Source: Colius striatus
Lineage: Eukaryota > Chordata > Aves > Coliiformes > Coliidae
NCBI RefSeq assembly: GCF_028858725.1
Contig: NC_084776.1
Coordinates: forward strand, 3,472,001 to 3,536,000
Reading direction: 5' to 3'
Length of the DNA: 64,000 nt
Shown here in pieces: positions 46,584 through 59,358 of this stretch (position 1 is its first letter; each line of letters begins with the position of its first letter). The notes under the pieces are model-generated. The model saw only the letters and a program-made list of their open reading frames with translations, was not told where the DNA came from and did no database searches. Position numbers and translations under genes: made by a program.

Positions 46584-47714
46584 GGCAAGGTGGTGACAAA
46601 CTGGGCTTCTCCTGCTTTCAACACTCAGGAGGAAATATGGTCCCCAAGATGCTGTTATACAAGGGCATGGAGAAAGATGAAGGACTGACAGGGAAGGGCT
46701 GTGAGGGAGTGAAAGGCACACAGCCAGCACAGCCAGGCACGGGGGCACTTGCCTTTTGTCCAGTCTTCCCAGCAGAAGGAAGAAGTCTTGTTTTTTTCTC
46801 CTTCCATTGGTAAAGCTTCCCAGACACTGCAATGCCATCCTAGGACAGCAAAAAGCAATAAGCATTTCTGGTTACAGTGGAAGATGTGCCTCGTGCTGAT
46901 AGGGCTGGGACTCTCGGGTACATTCTTTAAGACCAATTCTGAGATCCCAGATTGGATTGCCCAGAGCTACCACCACCATTATCCTTCCCCAGTGCAGACA
47001 AGGACACTTCAGAGTAAAATGCAGTTCTGAAGTACTGAAAGTAAACTCAGAAATCCTGACAGTAAAATATTTATGGATCTGTGCTTTAGTGCGTTGTAAT
47101 TTTGCATGATATGCTTTGCTTTTCAAGACTGACCAGATCAAGGCACTTCTGATTCATTAAACACATTTACCCAAATGCTGTTTCTACAAATATTGTTGGG
47201 CCACTGTGCTCAGTTGTATTTATTGGCTGGTGTAACAAGGAAGTTACATCTTCCATAAACCTGAGAGGAACCCGCTTAAATGTGTTGCTCTGAATCTCAG
47301 CAGAGAAGAAAACACTTCTAATGAATAATTAAAGCTTAAAGAGGTCGTGCTGCTTTTGCAGTCTCGTTTTTATTTGTCCCTGCTTCGTTTGCATTAAGAA
47401 ACAGAAAGTTTCAGGTGCAAGAGCCAAATGAAATCTCCTCTGCACGTGTTCATTTAAACAGATGCATTTGGTAGCCGTCTCTGTTTGTGTGTATTAGATC
47501 ATTTGTTAACTGTAATAATTCATCAGTCCTGAGAGCTATAAGTTTCAGGCACTTCATTTTCATCAGGCAGTGGCTTTGTGCATCCTCTCACCTTCTGTCA
47601 GCAGTGTGAGCAGTGACTCGTCGGCCGGGCAGGGCTGTGGATGCAGGCAGAGCTGCTCAGGGAGGACCCAGGTCACCATCTGGTCCTTGTCTCTGCAGGC
47701 ACCGCCAATCTGCC

Positions 47715-47915
47715 AAGCTCCTGCTTTCCTCCTCAGCCCTTTTCTTGCCTCCAGCCACCCACCCTTCCCATCTCCTCCTCAGCTCTCCCTCCCACTTTCT
47801 CCCAAGCTTCTTTCCCTCCTCCCCTGCAAACTTGCTTTTCCTTTATGTTGCTCTCTGTCTTCCTCCCCCAGGCCCGTGTTCCGCTCATCATTTTTCTCCC
47901 CATCCCAATATGCCC
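47715..47915 (+). repeat. Pyrimidine-rich low-complexity stretch
   Basis: About 200 bp dominated by C and T with few purines (blocks such as CCCTCCCACTTTCTCCC). The long open frames here (47570-48120 plus) reflect lack of A/G-containing stops and code only Ser/Pro/Leu-rich peptide; no gene is called. Confidence 0.7.
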
Positions 47916-49126
47916 CACTGAGACCAGCTTGCCCCATCTCTTACACAAGGCTATCCTGGCAGCCAAGGCACTCTCTACCACCAAATGCCCAAGACAAATG
48001 CCAGCACCTACTCTCCATGAGGATATGGCACCTTATGGCTGCACAGACTGCAGGGAATCGGGAATAACCAAATCAGTAACATCTCTAATTCAAGATGAAG
48101 TCCTTCATCTCTCCTTCTAATTTTCTTCCAGGATATATATCAGTTGCAAAATAAGTTTTGTTCCTTTCATCTTTTTTCACACTGGAACCTATTCTTTCTA
48201 ACAGGCAGCTCTGTTATTTGTTCCCAAGGTTAGACATCAGCCCTGAGGATTCAACTAGACAACATGCTCCCTTGGATGCACTGCACTTATCTCTCCCTAA
48301 TGGAGTGTCTTTTCCACTGATACATCATGCAGATGATTTTTGAAACCTTTGCCTTGCATTTCCCAAATCCAGCCATTATCAGGGTTTGGCAGTTACACCC
48401 CTTTCTCCTAACCTTTAGACTCCCCGTTGTCATCTGCCTTGTTTCAGTCCCGCATCACTGATTGTGCATGATCAATCTCTAGAGGTTTAGCTTCTATGTA
48501 TAACTCAACAAGCTGGCATAGAAATGAGGAAGACATGCTCCAAAATGAATGCAGATCCAACTCAAGGTCACTGCATTATGAAGACAGACATATTGCAAGC
48601 ATTCCCTTCAATTAAGAGGGTTTATGGAGTGAAATTTCCCTATTGCTTCTTCAATATGCAACTGTTTTTCTAAATGCCATCATCTTACGATGAATCACCA
48701 TGGATTGAAGAGACAGGGAGTCATTACCAGATTCTAGGAGTGTCCAAATATCCTGCATATTCCTAATCAGTTAATCAGTAGGCTCCTATATCACCACTTT
48801 CCAGTGTAACCCTCACTTTTTTTTCATTAAAAAACCCCTTTATGGTGCATGAATGAGCCGAAAGAGGGTTTGTAAAGAAAGAGTTTGGTTCTAGATATCA
48901 GGTTGGAGACATTCCCTGCAATTAGGGCAGATAATAGTTCATTTTATGCAGAGAAGTAATTACACAATGCCTTGCAAGCTTCTGCTACACCAAGATACTT
49001 CTCTCACAGAATCAATAATGTGAACCATTTTTCTACTGACTAGATCTGGGAGGTGTTTCCATTATGGAAGACAATACTAGATGCATTTTATGCATGTTAC
49101 CCCAAACATTCCCAAGGATTTTACCT
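47916..49126. other. Intron 1, nothing recognised
   Basis: Unique AT-leaning DNA between the pyrimidine tract and the CR1 stub. Confidence 0.6.
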
Positions 49127-49196
49127 GCTTCTGCAGAGGGGTTGGATTAGATGATGTCTAAAGGTCCATTCCAACCCTACCATTCTATGATTCTTT
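49127..49196 (+). mobile_element. CR1 LINE 3' terminal stub in intron 1
   Basis: About 70 bp containing GGGGTTGGATTAGATGATG, AAAGGTCCATTCCAACCC and the ATTCTATGATTCTTTTA end. Only the extreme CR1 3' end is present; sense orientation to CACNG4. Confidence 0.78.
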
Positions 49197-51861
49197 TATT
49201 CACCAGATGCTCATTCTGCAGGTTGTATCTTAAATTTTAGATTGCTGTATCACAACCTTGCCTTGAAGAAGTTTCAGGGATCTGAAAAGAAATGGCAGTT
49301 TAAGAGTTAAGACTTGAAAAGGCAGTAGCTCAAAGCTGCATATGTATGAAAGTTGAAGTGGCAGAAGATACAGGGGACAAAGTATCACACATTATACCGG
49401 GTATGTTTCATCAAGAACTGTATTAGTTCCTCGGATGTGACTATGTCTCATATTATAAAATCAGTAGGGACTCTGAAGAGACATGAATGTCCATTTCCTT
49501 AAATTTCCTCCCCCAGGTAGTGACAAGCCAAGATAGAGACTTTATAGACATGCTGAGATTGTAAGAGGTGAAACCATCAAGCGCTGGTTGATCACCATGT
49601 TAATGAGGGAGAACTGATGACTTCAGTAAGGCAAACCAGATGGATAAAAACCAAACTATCCCTTAAGGGAAATTTGATTCCAATTGTGCCAACACAGGGA
49701 AAAAAAGCACAGTTTGACAATGTGAAAATAAACACAATTTGTCATTTTTGCAGCGTACGAGCGCTTCATCAGACAAAATGTCTGTTCTCAAAGTGCATCC
49801 AGTGCAATTTGGCATTTCATCCCTCTCATAGTGATTGATGGATTGGCAGCAATCTGTCTGAATGAGTCTTTGTGCCAGTGAATGTATGGCAGGGTCAAGA
49901 ATATTGGTGGGGAGGAAACTGCGTTTTGGTCCAAATCAAGATATACCTGGATCCTGGGTAGCACACAGGCCACCACAGCCTGTGTCCTGCTGCTCTCTGA
50001 GGTGTTGGAGTGATGCTGCCACTGTGTAGTTACAGTTGGGAATAACAAGTTAGGCAGATTGGGCCAAAAGCACTGCTGGTTACTAAAGTACCTCGTTAAA
50101 TTAAAGTATTTTGGACCAGAATGTAAGTAAGAGCTGGGGACTCATTGGAGAATGACTTTCAGTTCAAAGCTCACTTCAGTGAAGATCCTCACTGAAGAAG
50201 CCAACACCAACTCTTCAAGTGTTAGACCAGTTTTAGCTAAGATAGAAAAGCCAACTACAGCACTCTAATGGAGGTTTCTATCCAAGTTCCAAATTCATTA
50301 TAAAAGGACAAGGATGATTATATCAACCACCCAGAAACTGCTTTGGCAAAGTGGCAGCAGAGCAAAGTATGGAAATGAGTGGCAAGACAAACTTCTGGGC
50401 TGCTGGGATAAAGGATTGCAGCATGAGATGGAGGACAAGATGAGGTGTGAAGGCAGAACACAGCAAGTGTGGGCAGTGGTGGTAGACAGAAAAGCAGACA
50501 CAGAAAAGTGAGTTACTAACCCCATAACAACTAGAAATGTTGACAGTCTCTTGGGGCTGAGCCAGGCATGGGAATGTTCGCCATGGCAGGGTTAACTTAG
50601 CTCTGAGTTTAAAGTATTCCTCAAGCAGCATCACTAACATTGCCCCCCCCAAAAATCATGTCATACCCAGGCTGAGGAATTGCATTTATCTTCCTGTGCA
50701 GATGATTTACAATATGTGAACAACATCAGAGCTGGAAGCATGTCAGTGTTCCTTCCTAGAAAACAGAGTCACTCTCTCAATAAGGTCCATAAAAAGGAGC
50801 AACAAAAAAGACCAAAATAAGCCACAGAGCCCCCTCAGAATTCCCCCTGCTTTGCCATCCAAGCAAGACATGGTTAATAAGAAGTAAATTGCAAATGGTA
50901 GTAGGAAGACCATTAGCAGAGCACAAAGTGGGTTCTGGGAATGCCAGAGCAGTGGTGGTGGAATAACACAGCACATTGTTTCATCTGCTGTTTGGCAAAG
51001 GAAAGGCAACTGGGAAAGGGATAGGAGCACTGCTGAATAACCTCAGTCATGACTTCTGTGGCCAAAATGCTGGTCTGTGAGAGAAACATTGAAGAAAGTG
51101 GAAATGAAGCAGTTCAGAACATGTAACATGCAATCGGCTCTTACCTACCCTGCTGCGGTCCTACATTTCCCTGACACTATTGGTATTCACTGTAGTAGCA
51201 CAAGGACACTTAGTACTTTTGGCAGCAGCTTTGTAATGACTGAAGAGAATTCAAAGGACAGCAGCCAGACGCTGTGAAGTGTTTTATTAGCTCCCAGATG
51301 TGCAGGTGAGGTGAATCTTTGGGAAGTGAGTTTTGCTGCCATGGATTTTCTAACGTCATTCAAGGTCTCAAACCAAACCTTACAATGGAACAAAAGGCTG
51401 CCATAGGATTTTAAAGTCCTCTTTGGCAAAACATCTTTTCTGCATCTGTTCTTTTCTTACACAGAAATACAAATGCACAACATATTTGATGATACTTGGC
51501 CAGCTGAAAACATAAGGTGGGCTGCTGAGGCAGCATATACCCACGTGAATCATAACTGATGGAGCCTCTGTAGGCATTTCCCTGGATGCTTTCTGCTGTA
51601 GGTGATCCAGAAGCTGGAGATGCTTTACCAGGCTGTACAAAATAGAGTTCAGGTGTTATGTCCTGGATTGCAGCATACCAAAGTTAAAAAATTGTTCAAG
51701 CTAGAACTAGAAGTCACCACTCAACAGCAGAGTCCTTCATGACCTCAGCAACATACACCTTGTCCTGTGTGGCTGATTTCTTCAGGAAACTGTGAGCATC
51801 CCCTGGTATCTGGAGGAGATCAACTAAAGCAGCACATCCAGGCTGTGGGAAGCTCCAGAGT
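49197..51861. other. Intron 1, nothing firm
   Basis: Unique DNA. A TTTTTGCAG acceptor-like site at 49745-49753 followed by a CpG-rich CGTACGAGCGC is noted under findings. No gene seen. Confidence 0.55.
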
Positions 51862-51865
51862 GAGA

Positions 51866-52060
51866 GAGGAGAGGAGGAGAGGAGGAGAGGAGGAGAGGAG
51901 GAGAGGAGGAGAGGAGGAGAGGAGGAGAGGAGGAGAGGAGGAGAGGAGGAGAGGAGGAGAGGAGGAGAGGAGGAGAGGAGGAGAGGAGGAGAGGAGGAGA
52001 GGAGGAGAGGAGGAGAGGAGGAGAGGAGGAGAGGAGGAGAGGAGGAGAGGAGGAGAGGAG
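51866..52060 (+). repeat. Microsatellite/minisatellite (GAGGAGGA)n, about 24 copies
   Basis: Perfect 8-bp period for about 195 bp in intron 1. The unit is purine only and mirror-symmetric (its reversal is a rotation of itself), a property of triplex-forming H-DNA. Open frames on both strands through it (Arg/Gly/Glu or Ser/Leu repeats) are artefacts of the period. Confidence 0.97.
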
Positions 52061-52140
52061 AGAAGAGAAGAGAAGAGAAGAGAAGAGAAGAGAAGAGAAG
52101 AGAAGAGAAGAGAAGAGAAGAGAAGAGAAGAGAAGAGAAG
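52061..52140 (+). repeat. Microsatellite (AGAAG)n, 16 copies
   Basis: Perfect pentamer tract of 80 bp directly abutting the 8-bp repeat, giving an uninterrupted purine stretch from 51862 to 52144. Also mirror-symmetric. Likely length-polymorphic. Confidence 0.97.
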
Positions 52141-52144
52141 AGGG

Positions 52145-55100
52145 CCATGGCACAAAGGTCAAACTGCCCAAGCAGGAACCTTGCTGGTCGCTACTTACGG
52201 CTGTGAAATTGGAACTGAGGTCAGTGGAGACGGCTCTTCTGCAATGCAGAGCATGAGCCCCACTACAGAGCACTGTAGAGAGAAGAAATGAAAGGAATAG
52301 AGCAACATAACCTTCCTTCTGCAGGGATATGGTGAAAGGAGAAGCTGTGAGCTGCCTCTGCTTCCAACAGAGAGGGCTTTGTAGAGGAGCACCAAGGAGA
52401 GGCTGCAGATGGCAAAAGGCAATCGGATCAGACCCTGCCACAATGCAAGCAAGTTGGGGAAAGCAGATTATAATATTCCAGAGTAAATACTTGAGAGTGG
52501 TGGTATAAAACAGCCTCTTCTCTCATAGAAACTACAATAAATACAGGAGGGACCACTAACTACTATATGAAGGTAAGAGAAGCGGATTGAGGCTAATCAT
52601 GAGCATGTCAAATGACACGATGAACTGGGACTTGTTCCTAGAGAAAAACATGCTTTTTCCAGACTTGAGACGAGTGGCAAGCTCTAAGAATAAAGGACAG
52701 GGTGAAAGTGGAATGTCATCCCCTTCCAACACCAGCTGCAACATCATTTGCAAGTGCATGGGCAGATGCAGCCACGAGCAGCTCAGGGACACAGTCAGGG
52801 TGGTCTGAGCCGTCAGGAGGTGTTGAACACACCTCAGGAAGGGCTGTTGAGCTATAAAACATTAAAGAGGAGCAAGATGGAGGAGGCATGTGGCACTGAG
52901 CAGTGGAAGGTCCACAGGCAGCGGAAGGGGAGAACGGGAAAAGGGGGAAATTCATGTCACAGCAGAAGATAAGAAAACAAGAGACTTGAGAATGAGTTTT
53001 GCTTTGCCCACCAGACAATTGAAAATAGATCAAAAGAGGAACCCAAAGGGTTTGTTAGAGCTGACAGCTCCTAAGGAAGAAAGTGGGGCAAATTTCATAC
53101 ATTTCAAGATTTTAAAATCATTTTCCTTTTTGCCCTGGAAGTAGAGGAGGAGCAAACAGAGGGAGAAGACTAGACTGGTATCACTGTTACTGGATGAGGC
53201 AAATTTTAGTCCCCTGTGTTGAAATCAGAATTTGTCCCCTAAGCTGGCTGTTCAGCTCCCTGAAATGAGAGTCAAGTGAATTCTGAGTTATGGGATAAAA
53301 GATAAAGAAGGAAAGGACCTTTATGGATTAAAAGGGACTAATATTGTCTCCCTGTCTGAACACCTGTAGAGAGACATGGTTAGGATTCAGGATAGATTCC
53401 TTGTGAAGACTCAGCTGAGCTGAATTTGCTATAGCCTGCCCATGGCATGCATGGACAGCTTGTGCTGGTCAGCTGCTTCACAGTATTGTGCTAGCCCACA
53501 GTTACAGCAGTGGGCTTCTCATCTTTTAAATTCCTAAGCATTTTTCTGAAAACAAGACCTACCCTGGCAAAAGGATGACGAGAACCCCAGGTACCAGCAG
53601 TGCTCTTCATCAAATTCACCTTCAGGATGAAACAAAAATACCAACTGTCATATGAACAAATATTTCCTGGGCTGGCAGGACACTGGGGTTGTCAGACAGC
53701 ATCTGTCTCAAAAACAACCTGTGCTTTGAAGTTTCCAGCTTTCTCACATCAGCCAAACTTTTCTGAAAGGCAGACACCCAATAAATGTGTACTTAACCTC
53801 CCAGGGCTTCTCTCTCTGCTGGCTCCATCCTCCGTGGTGATGAAGGATGAAGGATACAGCAGCAGTGTGGGGTAGCAAATTCACATGGGGTGTGTTTTGC
53901 ACAAAACCTGCATCAATACTTCATGATTTCTTTTATAATGACAGCATTAAACATCCTCTGGAAGAGGCTCACAGGATCTGGGCTCATTCAAGTAACTTAA
54001 GGCCAGGCTTGTGAAACCCTCAGCAAACAGCAGGAGACAAACAATCGAACCTGGGATAACTTAACATAGAAAGTGCTAAGTTTCTATGCCTAATGCTGTT
54101 CCTTGTGGCCTGAGTGGAGAGCTCAGGACCATAATATTCCCTGTTTGACAATCAGCACCACAAAGCAGGTTTCGAAAAGGAGATGCAACCCCATTCCTCT
54201 TTCCAAGGGTTATTTTATAACATGAGGAATGAAGAGTAAAGAAAGTTAACTCAGCAGCTGCATTCACTATTGTGTGTCAACCCAGTGAGACAGGGGAGTT
54301 GTGCTGGTGGAAAAATCAAAGAAATTAACACAGTGCACAGATAGACTCTGTGCTATAAATTTTTAGGGGAGGAACATTTTTTGGCATGTCTAATCTCTTT
54401 TGCTCACTGTTGCTCAAATCACATGGCAAAGGAGTTCAGAAGCTGTCAGCACAGAAATCTTCCTAAGGAAAAGAAATACATATATAACTGTTTCTCTTCT
54501 CCTCTGGCAGAGTCCAGCACTGGCTCACTATAAATAGAGATCCTCCACTGCTGTCTGAGGGAAATGCAAAGCCATGCCAATAAGGAAAGCCAGTCCCACC
54601 CAGAATGCTTGGATGGACACTATGTTCAGGCAACTTCTGTTACAACAGCCTCACTCTGCATGTCACGCTTTCCTTGTTGTCTGTGAGGTTATCTCTCAGT
54701 CAGCCTTCTCTCTACTGATCTATTCAGCAAACTTGTAATTTAAACACTCAGCTGTGCAAGTGTTGCAGTAAATCAGGCTAAAGGCTGGCTCTGGAACTGA
54801 AGCACAGTACAGGACAGATGCAACAAGCAGAGCCATCGAGCCAGATTTCCACGCTTCCTTACTAATTGCCTTATTTTTAATACAATAAGTCAGCTCCCTG
54901 CAACCTGCATTCCCTCTATTTGCAAGCACTCGCTGTCAAATGATCTTGAAAATCGTTTCCTTCCACATCTCCATCCCAGAAGACTCACATCTGCCAGAAA
55001 GGAATCAGCTGGCTAGTGGAATTTTAGGCTGGAGAATTACGAGGTGTTTTTACCTGCCTGCAGGTAATTGCTGTAGTCATGCAACCACTTCTGCAGCTGA

Positions 55101-58005
55101 CATTCATAGCACTCATTCCATCACTATAACTCCCCTCAGAAGAAAACCCTGCTCACCTCTATTAATAGTGTGCACGTGTGTGCACTCAGTATCTGTAGCT
55201 GCTCAAGAGCTACAGGAATGTGGCATGTTAGCAGGGGAGAGTTTGATCCAAGGAGGTCACAAGTGTCTGGTGTCCCATGAGAAGACAAGAAAGGCTTTTC
55301 AACAGAGTCCCAAACCTGATGTTTAACTTCATAATGTCACAAACAAGAGCAGGTGAGAGGGCTGGAAGGTGAAATAGTTAATCCAGCAATAGCTCTGCAG
55401 AAGCTGTTGATGGAGAGGAGGCAGCAGCTTGACCCATCTCTGCTCATGTGTCTCCCACTGCTATCAGATATCGCCTCCCATAAGCTCCTACTCAGAGCAA
55501 GGAGACAAAAATTGCTATTGACACAAGTCCCCTGCAGACAAGGTCTTCTGCTGCAAAGCTGCCAGCATCTTGCATGGTAGAGACCTATTTTAAAGGACAT
55601 CAGCACACTGATGTTATGGAAAGATTTTTGTTGCATATAGTTTCTGGGATTGGTTCAAGGAGAAAACAACAGCACAGGCTGCCTTGACAAATATTGTCAG
55701 ACATTTAAGTCCTCTGTTGTCCAGTGCTGATTTGTGCATCCAGGGCATCAGGGAATGTTGTCGTTGATAAACACTAACCAGGGGAAATGGCTGTTTCAAA
55801 GACATGGCTGATGTTATGGGCAGCAACAATGTGATCACATAATGCACGGCCACAGAGTTAATAAGTCATCAAAAAATAAAACCCCAGTGAACAATTCTGC
55901 AAGGGTACAGGCAGGACTATTACAGGATTATTTGAGAAAGAGCAAGGAGAAGGTAGTATGTCATCAGAAATTGAGATCACTGCTTTGATTTACTGTCAAA
56001 AAACTCCATATACTTTGAGATCTCAAACCCCAAAACAAAGCTTAATCTTCACTTGGGCACTACAATTCCCTCTCTTATCACATTATCTGAGTACATCACA
56101 CTCTAATTATAGTTATCTGAACAACACTTAATGAGATTTGGAAGTAGTAACCTTGTTGGAGAAGCCCTTGAACACAGAGTAAAACCAAGTCAGAGACAGT
56201 TTTTAGTCTTTAAATGCCAGCTAAGTTCTGCAACCTGTGGAAAACAAAATTTCTTACACCACCAGCAACACTCCAGAAAATCTGCCTCTTCATTGTCATT
56301 AACCCAGATCCTGAAGTCCTGGCTCAGACTTCAGAACAAAGTTGATATTATTATGCAGGGAAAAAAAAAAGCACTATAATGTTTGTATTTCTAAAAGCAT
56401 CATTTAAAACTTATCAGTAATCATTCAAAAACAGGAGCAATACTCACAGCATCTCAGTGGGATATTCTGTCTTACTCTCAAGAGGTATCCAGAAGTGCTT
56501 CTCAATATTTTAGAACCTGTTAGGCAGTGATTGCAGTTTATTTATCTCTCTCTCTAGTGAGTACAGAAGTAGAAGCTAAATATTCCATCTTCCTCTCCAA
56601 AGTCTATAAGGGACTGTAGCCTCATACTTGAGCAAAGAATAAAATCTCTCTTCCATGTCACATGTGTGGAAAATAGCCCACGTGTGTCTTACTGAGCATG
56701 GGCCAGTGCCTACATTGGTCTACACATTTCTTCAAGGTATCCTCTGTCAAGCCTTTGAGAAGAGCTTCCAGGAGTTCAGGCCTTGTGCAGCTGCAGCAGA
56801 ACAGTTGTTAATTGAATTTAACTGAGGTGTTTCCTTTTCTTCCACCTCTTCTGTTTCGTGGCTTTTATTCTTTTGCATTGCTTTACATGGTAGGGCATGG
56901 AGCCAGGTATTTCACCAAATCTCAGGTTTCATTTGGTTCTGAAGTGCAAGGCAGGCTCTGCTGTTGTGCTTTTAAAGCTGATCAGTGCTTCAGTAGCTTC
57001 CACACAGTTTTAATTTTTCCCAAATCTGAGCTTCCAGGTCCATCATTATGAAGAATAAAGGTATCCTTGCATTTCCTAGCATGACTTTGTTTCTGGTACT
57101 TTTGTGGATTAAGAGAGCCCTTAATACCCTGTAGAGCACCAGAGTTCTTGATAGCAACTTCAAGCCTCACTGAGAGTTTAATAAGCTGCAGCTGAGTTAT
57201 ATGACACCTGTTAAGTTTATGGAAAAAATTTACCCAGCCTGCTGCTGTTATTAGCTATGAAATACCACAGGCACTAAAGAGGATCCTGAACCGCTGTCTA
57301 TGACCTGAACTACAGCACAAGTGTTGGGAAGAATACTTTGGGCCTTGACACAGGTCCCAAACATTTCAGTCTTACAGACTTTGTGTCTCTTCACTGAGTT
57401 TCTGGAAGTGGGACATTTACTATTACCCACATCCATGCTCTGGGAATGGGCAAGTTCACAAAGCAGCCTTTGGTGGACAGAGCTCTCTCCTCCATGCATC
57501 TACCTGGAAGCTGAGGGAGCTGTTACCTGTGGTACTTCTACTTTTGTATCAGCACTGGATAAATTCAACCCACTACCTTAATGTTTATTGAAGTATGTAC
57601 TGACTGAGAGATGGCCCTGACTGCAGTATACACACAAGTCACTGAAAAGCCTATTTCCATAAGTAATTAGGGTGAGAAGATTAATTAAGTTTTTCCTTAA
57701 TGAATAGGGGAAGATTAAAAAAATCATAGTCTGACTGTATTTCCTGTAAATTAGCACATCATCATGAAGACCAAAGCAATGACCATCCAGTCTCAGAGGC
57801 CTTGTTATGCAGGGAGGGATTTTGTTTCACTGCATGAACTGCCATAAAAAATAAATGCTGGGGTGTTTGAAAAGCAGAATTTTGGATTGCCTTGCTGCAC
57901 AGCCAGCTGGTGGCAAACACAGGGATGCCTGGGCAGAAGTGCTTACCAGGAGCAGTCCCTGCTGAAGTGCTCTGCCAGACAGGGCAGGTGTGTCACTTCC
58001 AGATG
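52145..58005. other. Intron 1, last part, no exon before 59275
   Basis: Unique DNA without repeat families I recognise. Isolated splice-like sites occur (AAG/GTAAGA near 52572; CAG/GTAATT near 55063). Confidence 0.55.
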
Positions 58006-58013
58006 TGACGTCA
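58006..58013. promoter_or_regulatory. Full palindromic CRE
   Basis: TGACGTCA, the complete CREB/ATF site, 1.26 kb upstream of exon 2 in CpG-poor intronic DNA. Occupancy is inferred. Confidence 0.45.
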
Positions 58014-59274
58014 GCCACTTGTTCCACAGCCTTTGATGTGCTGTGCAGAGAAGCCTGAGCTGTTACTGCAATTAGAGTAGATACATCATTTACTGGAAGA
58101 ATGGAATGCACTGTAGTAGCAAACCTGCAGTTAACACTCACAGAGTGCAATTCAAATCCTTGGGATTAGTAATTCTTTTGAGATCTTTGTAATCATTGGT
58201 AATAGGTAGTGAAATAAATCCACGTTTATATCCTACAGACTGCAGCTGTGCTTCTGTTAAAGTAGTATTAAGTGATGGGTTTTAAATCCCTCTGCCAGCT
58301 CGAGCTGTAAGCACCGAAACTCCTGTGCAGAGGATAACTCATCCTGGGTGATGTATGTTCCTGAGCACAGAAGTGCTGGTTAATGAATAATGAAAGCACC
58401 AAGGCAGAATCACACCTTGGGGCTTGGCTTCTGCAGCAAGCTCTCTGGGGAGAGGTCCCAGACTGCAGCTAAGGCTGGATGTGGCTGTGGATCACTGTGG
58501 TAGAAAATAACACAAAACCCTCATGTAAAGCTTCACTCAGATGGACAAAAGTGCTGAACCTTCACCTCGTTCAGTCGAGCGAGGGGCTCATCTGGCCCAC
58601 CCTGGCATTGTTCCTTCAGGTATCAGGAGGGCACGCTCACGCCCTGACCTACTGCACAGGCTCCCAGTTAACTAAACAAATATGCCATTAAAAGCTGAAC
58701 CAACTTTGAGGGGAACATATGGGTTTAAATTGCAGCAGGAAGAGATTTATGGAGTTGTTTTCCAAGCCTAGAGAGTAATTGAAGAGACCTCAGACAGTTC
58801 AGCGTTTACCAGCTCTGATAAGGGAAGCCAGCACTTCCCTGGGGATGAGACAGGAGGGGTGATGGGCACTTGGTTGTCACTCAGCTTTGCTGTGGAGCCC
58901 CAGCCATGGAGCAGGGACCCAGAATGACAGTCACCCTAGGAACAAAAAGAAGCTTTGCCAACTCGGTGTGCTTGTAAGATAAGCACAGCACTGATAAAGT
59001 AAAGCACAGAGAGATTTAAAATCTCAAGAGGATGATCTCAGTGGCAGACTGAAGAAAAGAGCCCAGGAATCCTGACTCTCCCTTCCTTCTGCTAGACTCC
59101 AGCCCAATCTTCCCAAAATTAGACCTCAGAGATGGTTTCTTGATACCATAAAACCCTGCAGGAGGATAATTTATTTATACAGCCTGAGAGGAAAAGGAAA
59201 CAAACCAGAGCTGGCAGAAGCACATTTACCCAGTTCAGTTCCTTATGTGTTGCCTTTGCTTTGTTTCCATGTAG

Positions 59275-59358
59275 GAATCTACAAGGGACATTGCTTCCGA
59301 ATCAACCACTTCCCCGAAGACAATGACTACGACCACGACAGCTCCGAGTATCTTCTCC
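59275..59358 (+). CDS. CACNG4: CACNG4 exon 2, rest of first extracellular loop
   Basis: This 84-bp internal exon has the length I know for exon 2 in the TARP family. It completes Gly75 and encodes residues 75-102, reading [17 protein letters not shown] then [11 protein letters not shown], with the first base of the next Arg codon at the end. The peptide is, as far as I recall, identical to human gamma-4 and clearly differs from gamma-2, -3 and -8 at [10 protein letters not shown]. Cys81 lies nine residues after Cys72 of the GLWRICC motif, the expected disulfide partner in the claudin-like fold. A T/C-rich tract and TAG acceptor precede it (AG at 59273-59274). A GTGAGT donor follows at 59359-59364. 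Phases 1 and 1 agree with exon 1. Exons 3 and 4 are not in the window, so the gene is cut by the window end and is not shown to be broken. Confidence 0.97.

Larger units (their letters stand above)
26829..59274 (+). other. CACNG4: CACNG4 intron 1 (32,446 bp)
   Basis: Runs from the GTACCG donor after exon 1 to the TAG acceptor before exon 2. It starts in the GC-rich island, then becomes ordinary AT-leaning non-coding DNA. Inside are two CR1 tails (32596-32722 and 49127-49196), a (GA)n run at 44420, a large purine microsatellite at 51862-52144, a pyrimidine-rich stretch near 47715-47915 and several CpG micro-clusters. I saw no coding exon of another gene on either strand; all open frames are short and lack recognisable domains. 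A long first intron is usual for TARP genes. Confidence 0.93.

Noticed and set aside
47570..48120. 165- and 159-codon Ser/Pro/Leu-rich frames
   Set aside because: Explained by the pyrimidine-rich low-complexity stretch.
51767..52441. Long open frames on both strands (174, 144, 111 and 205 codons) with Arg/Gly/Glu or Ser/Leu repeats
   Set aside because: They are produced by the stop-free 8-bp and 5-bp purine microsatellite and have no coding support outside it.
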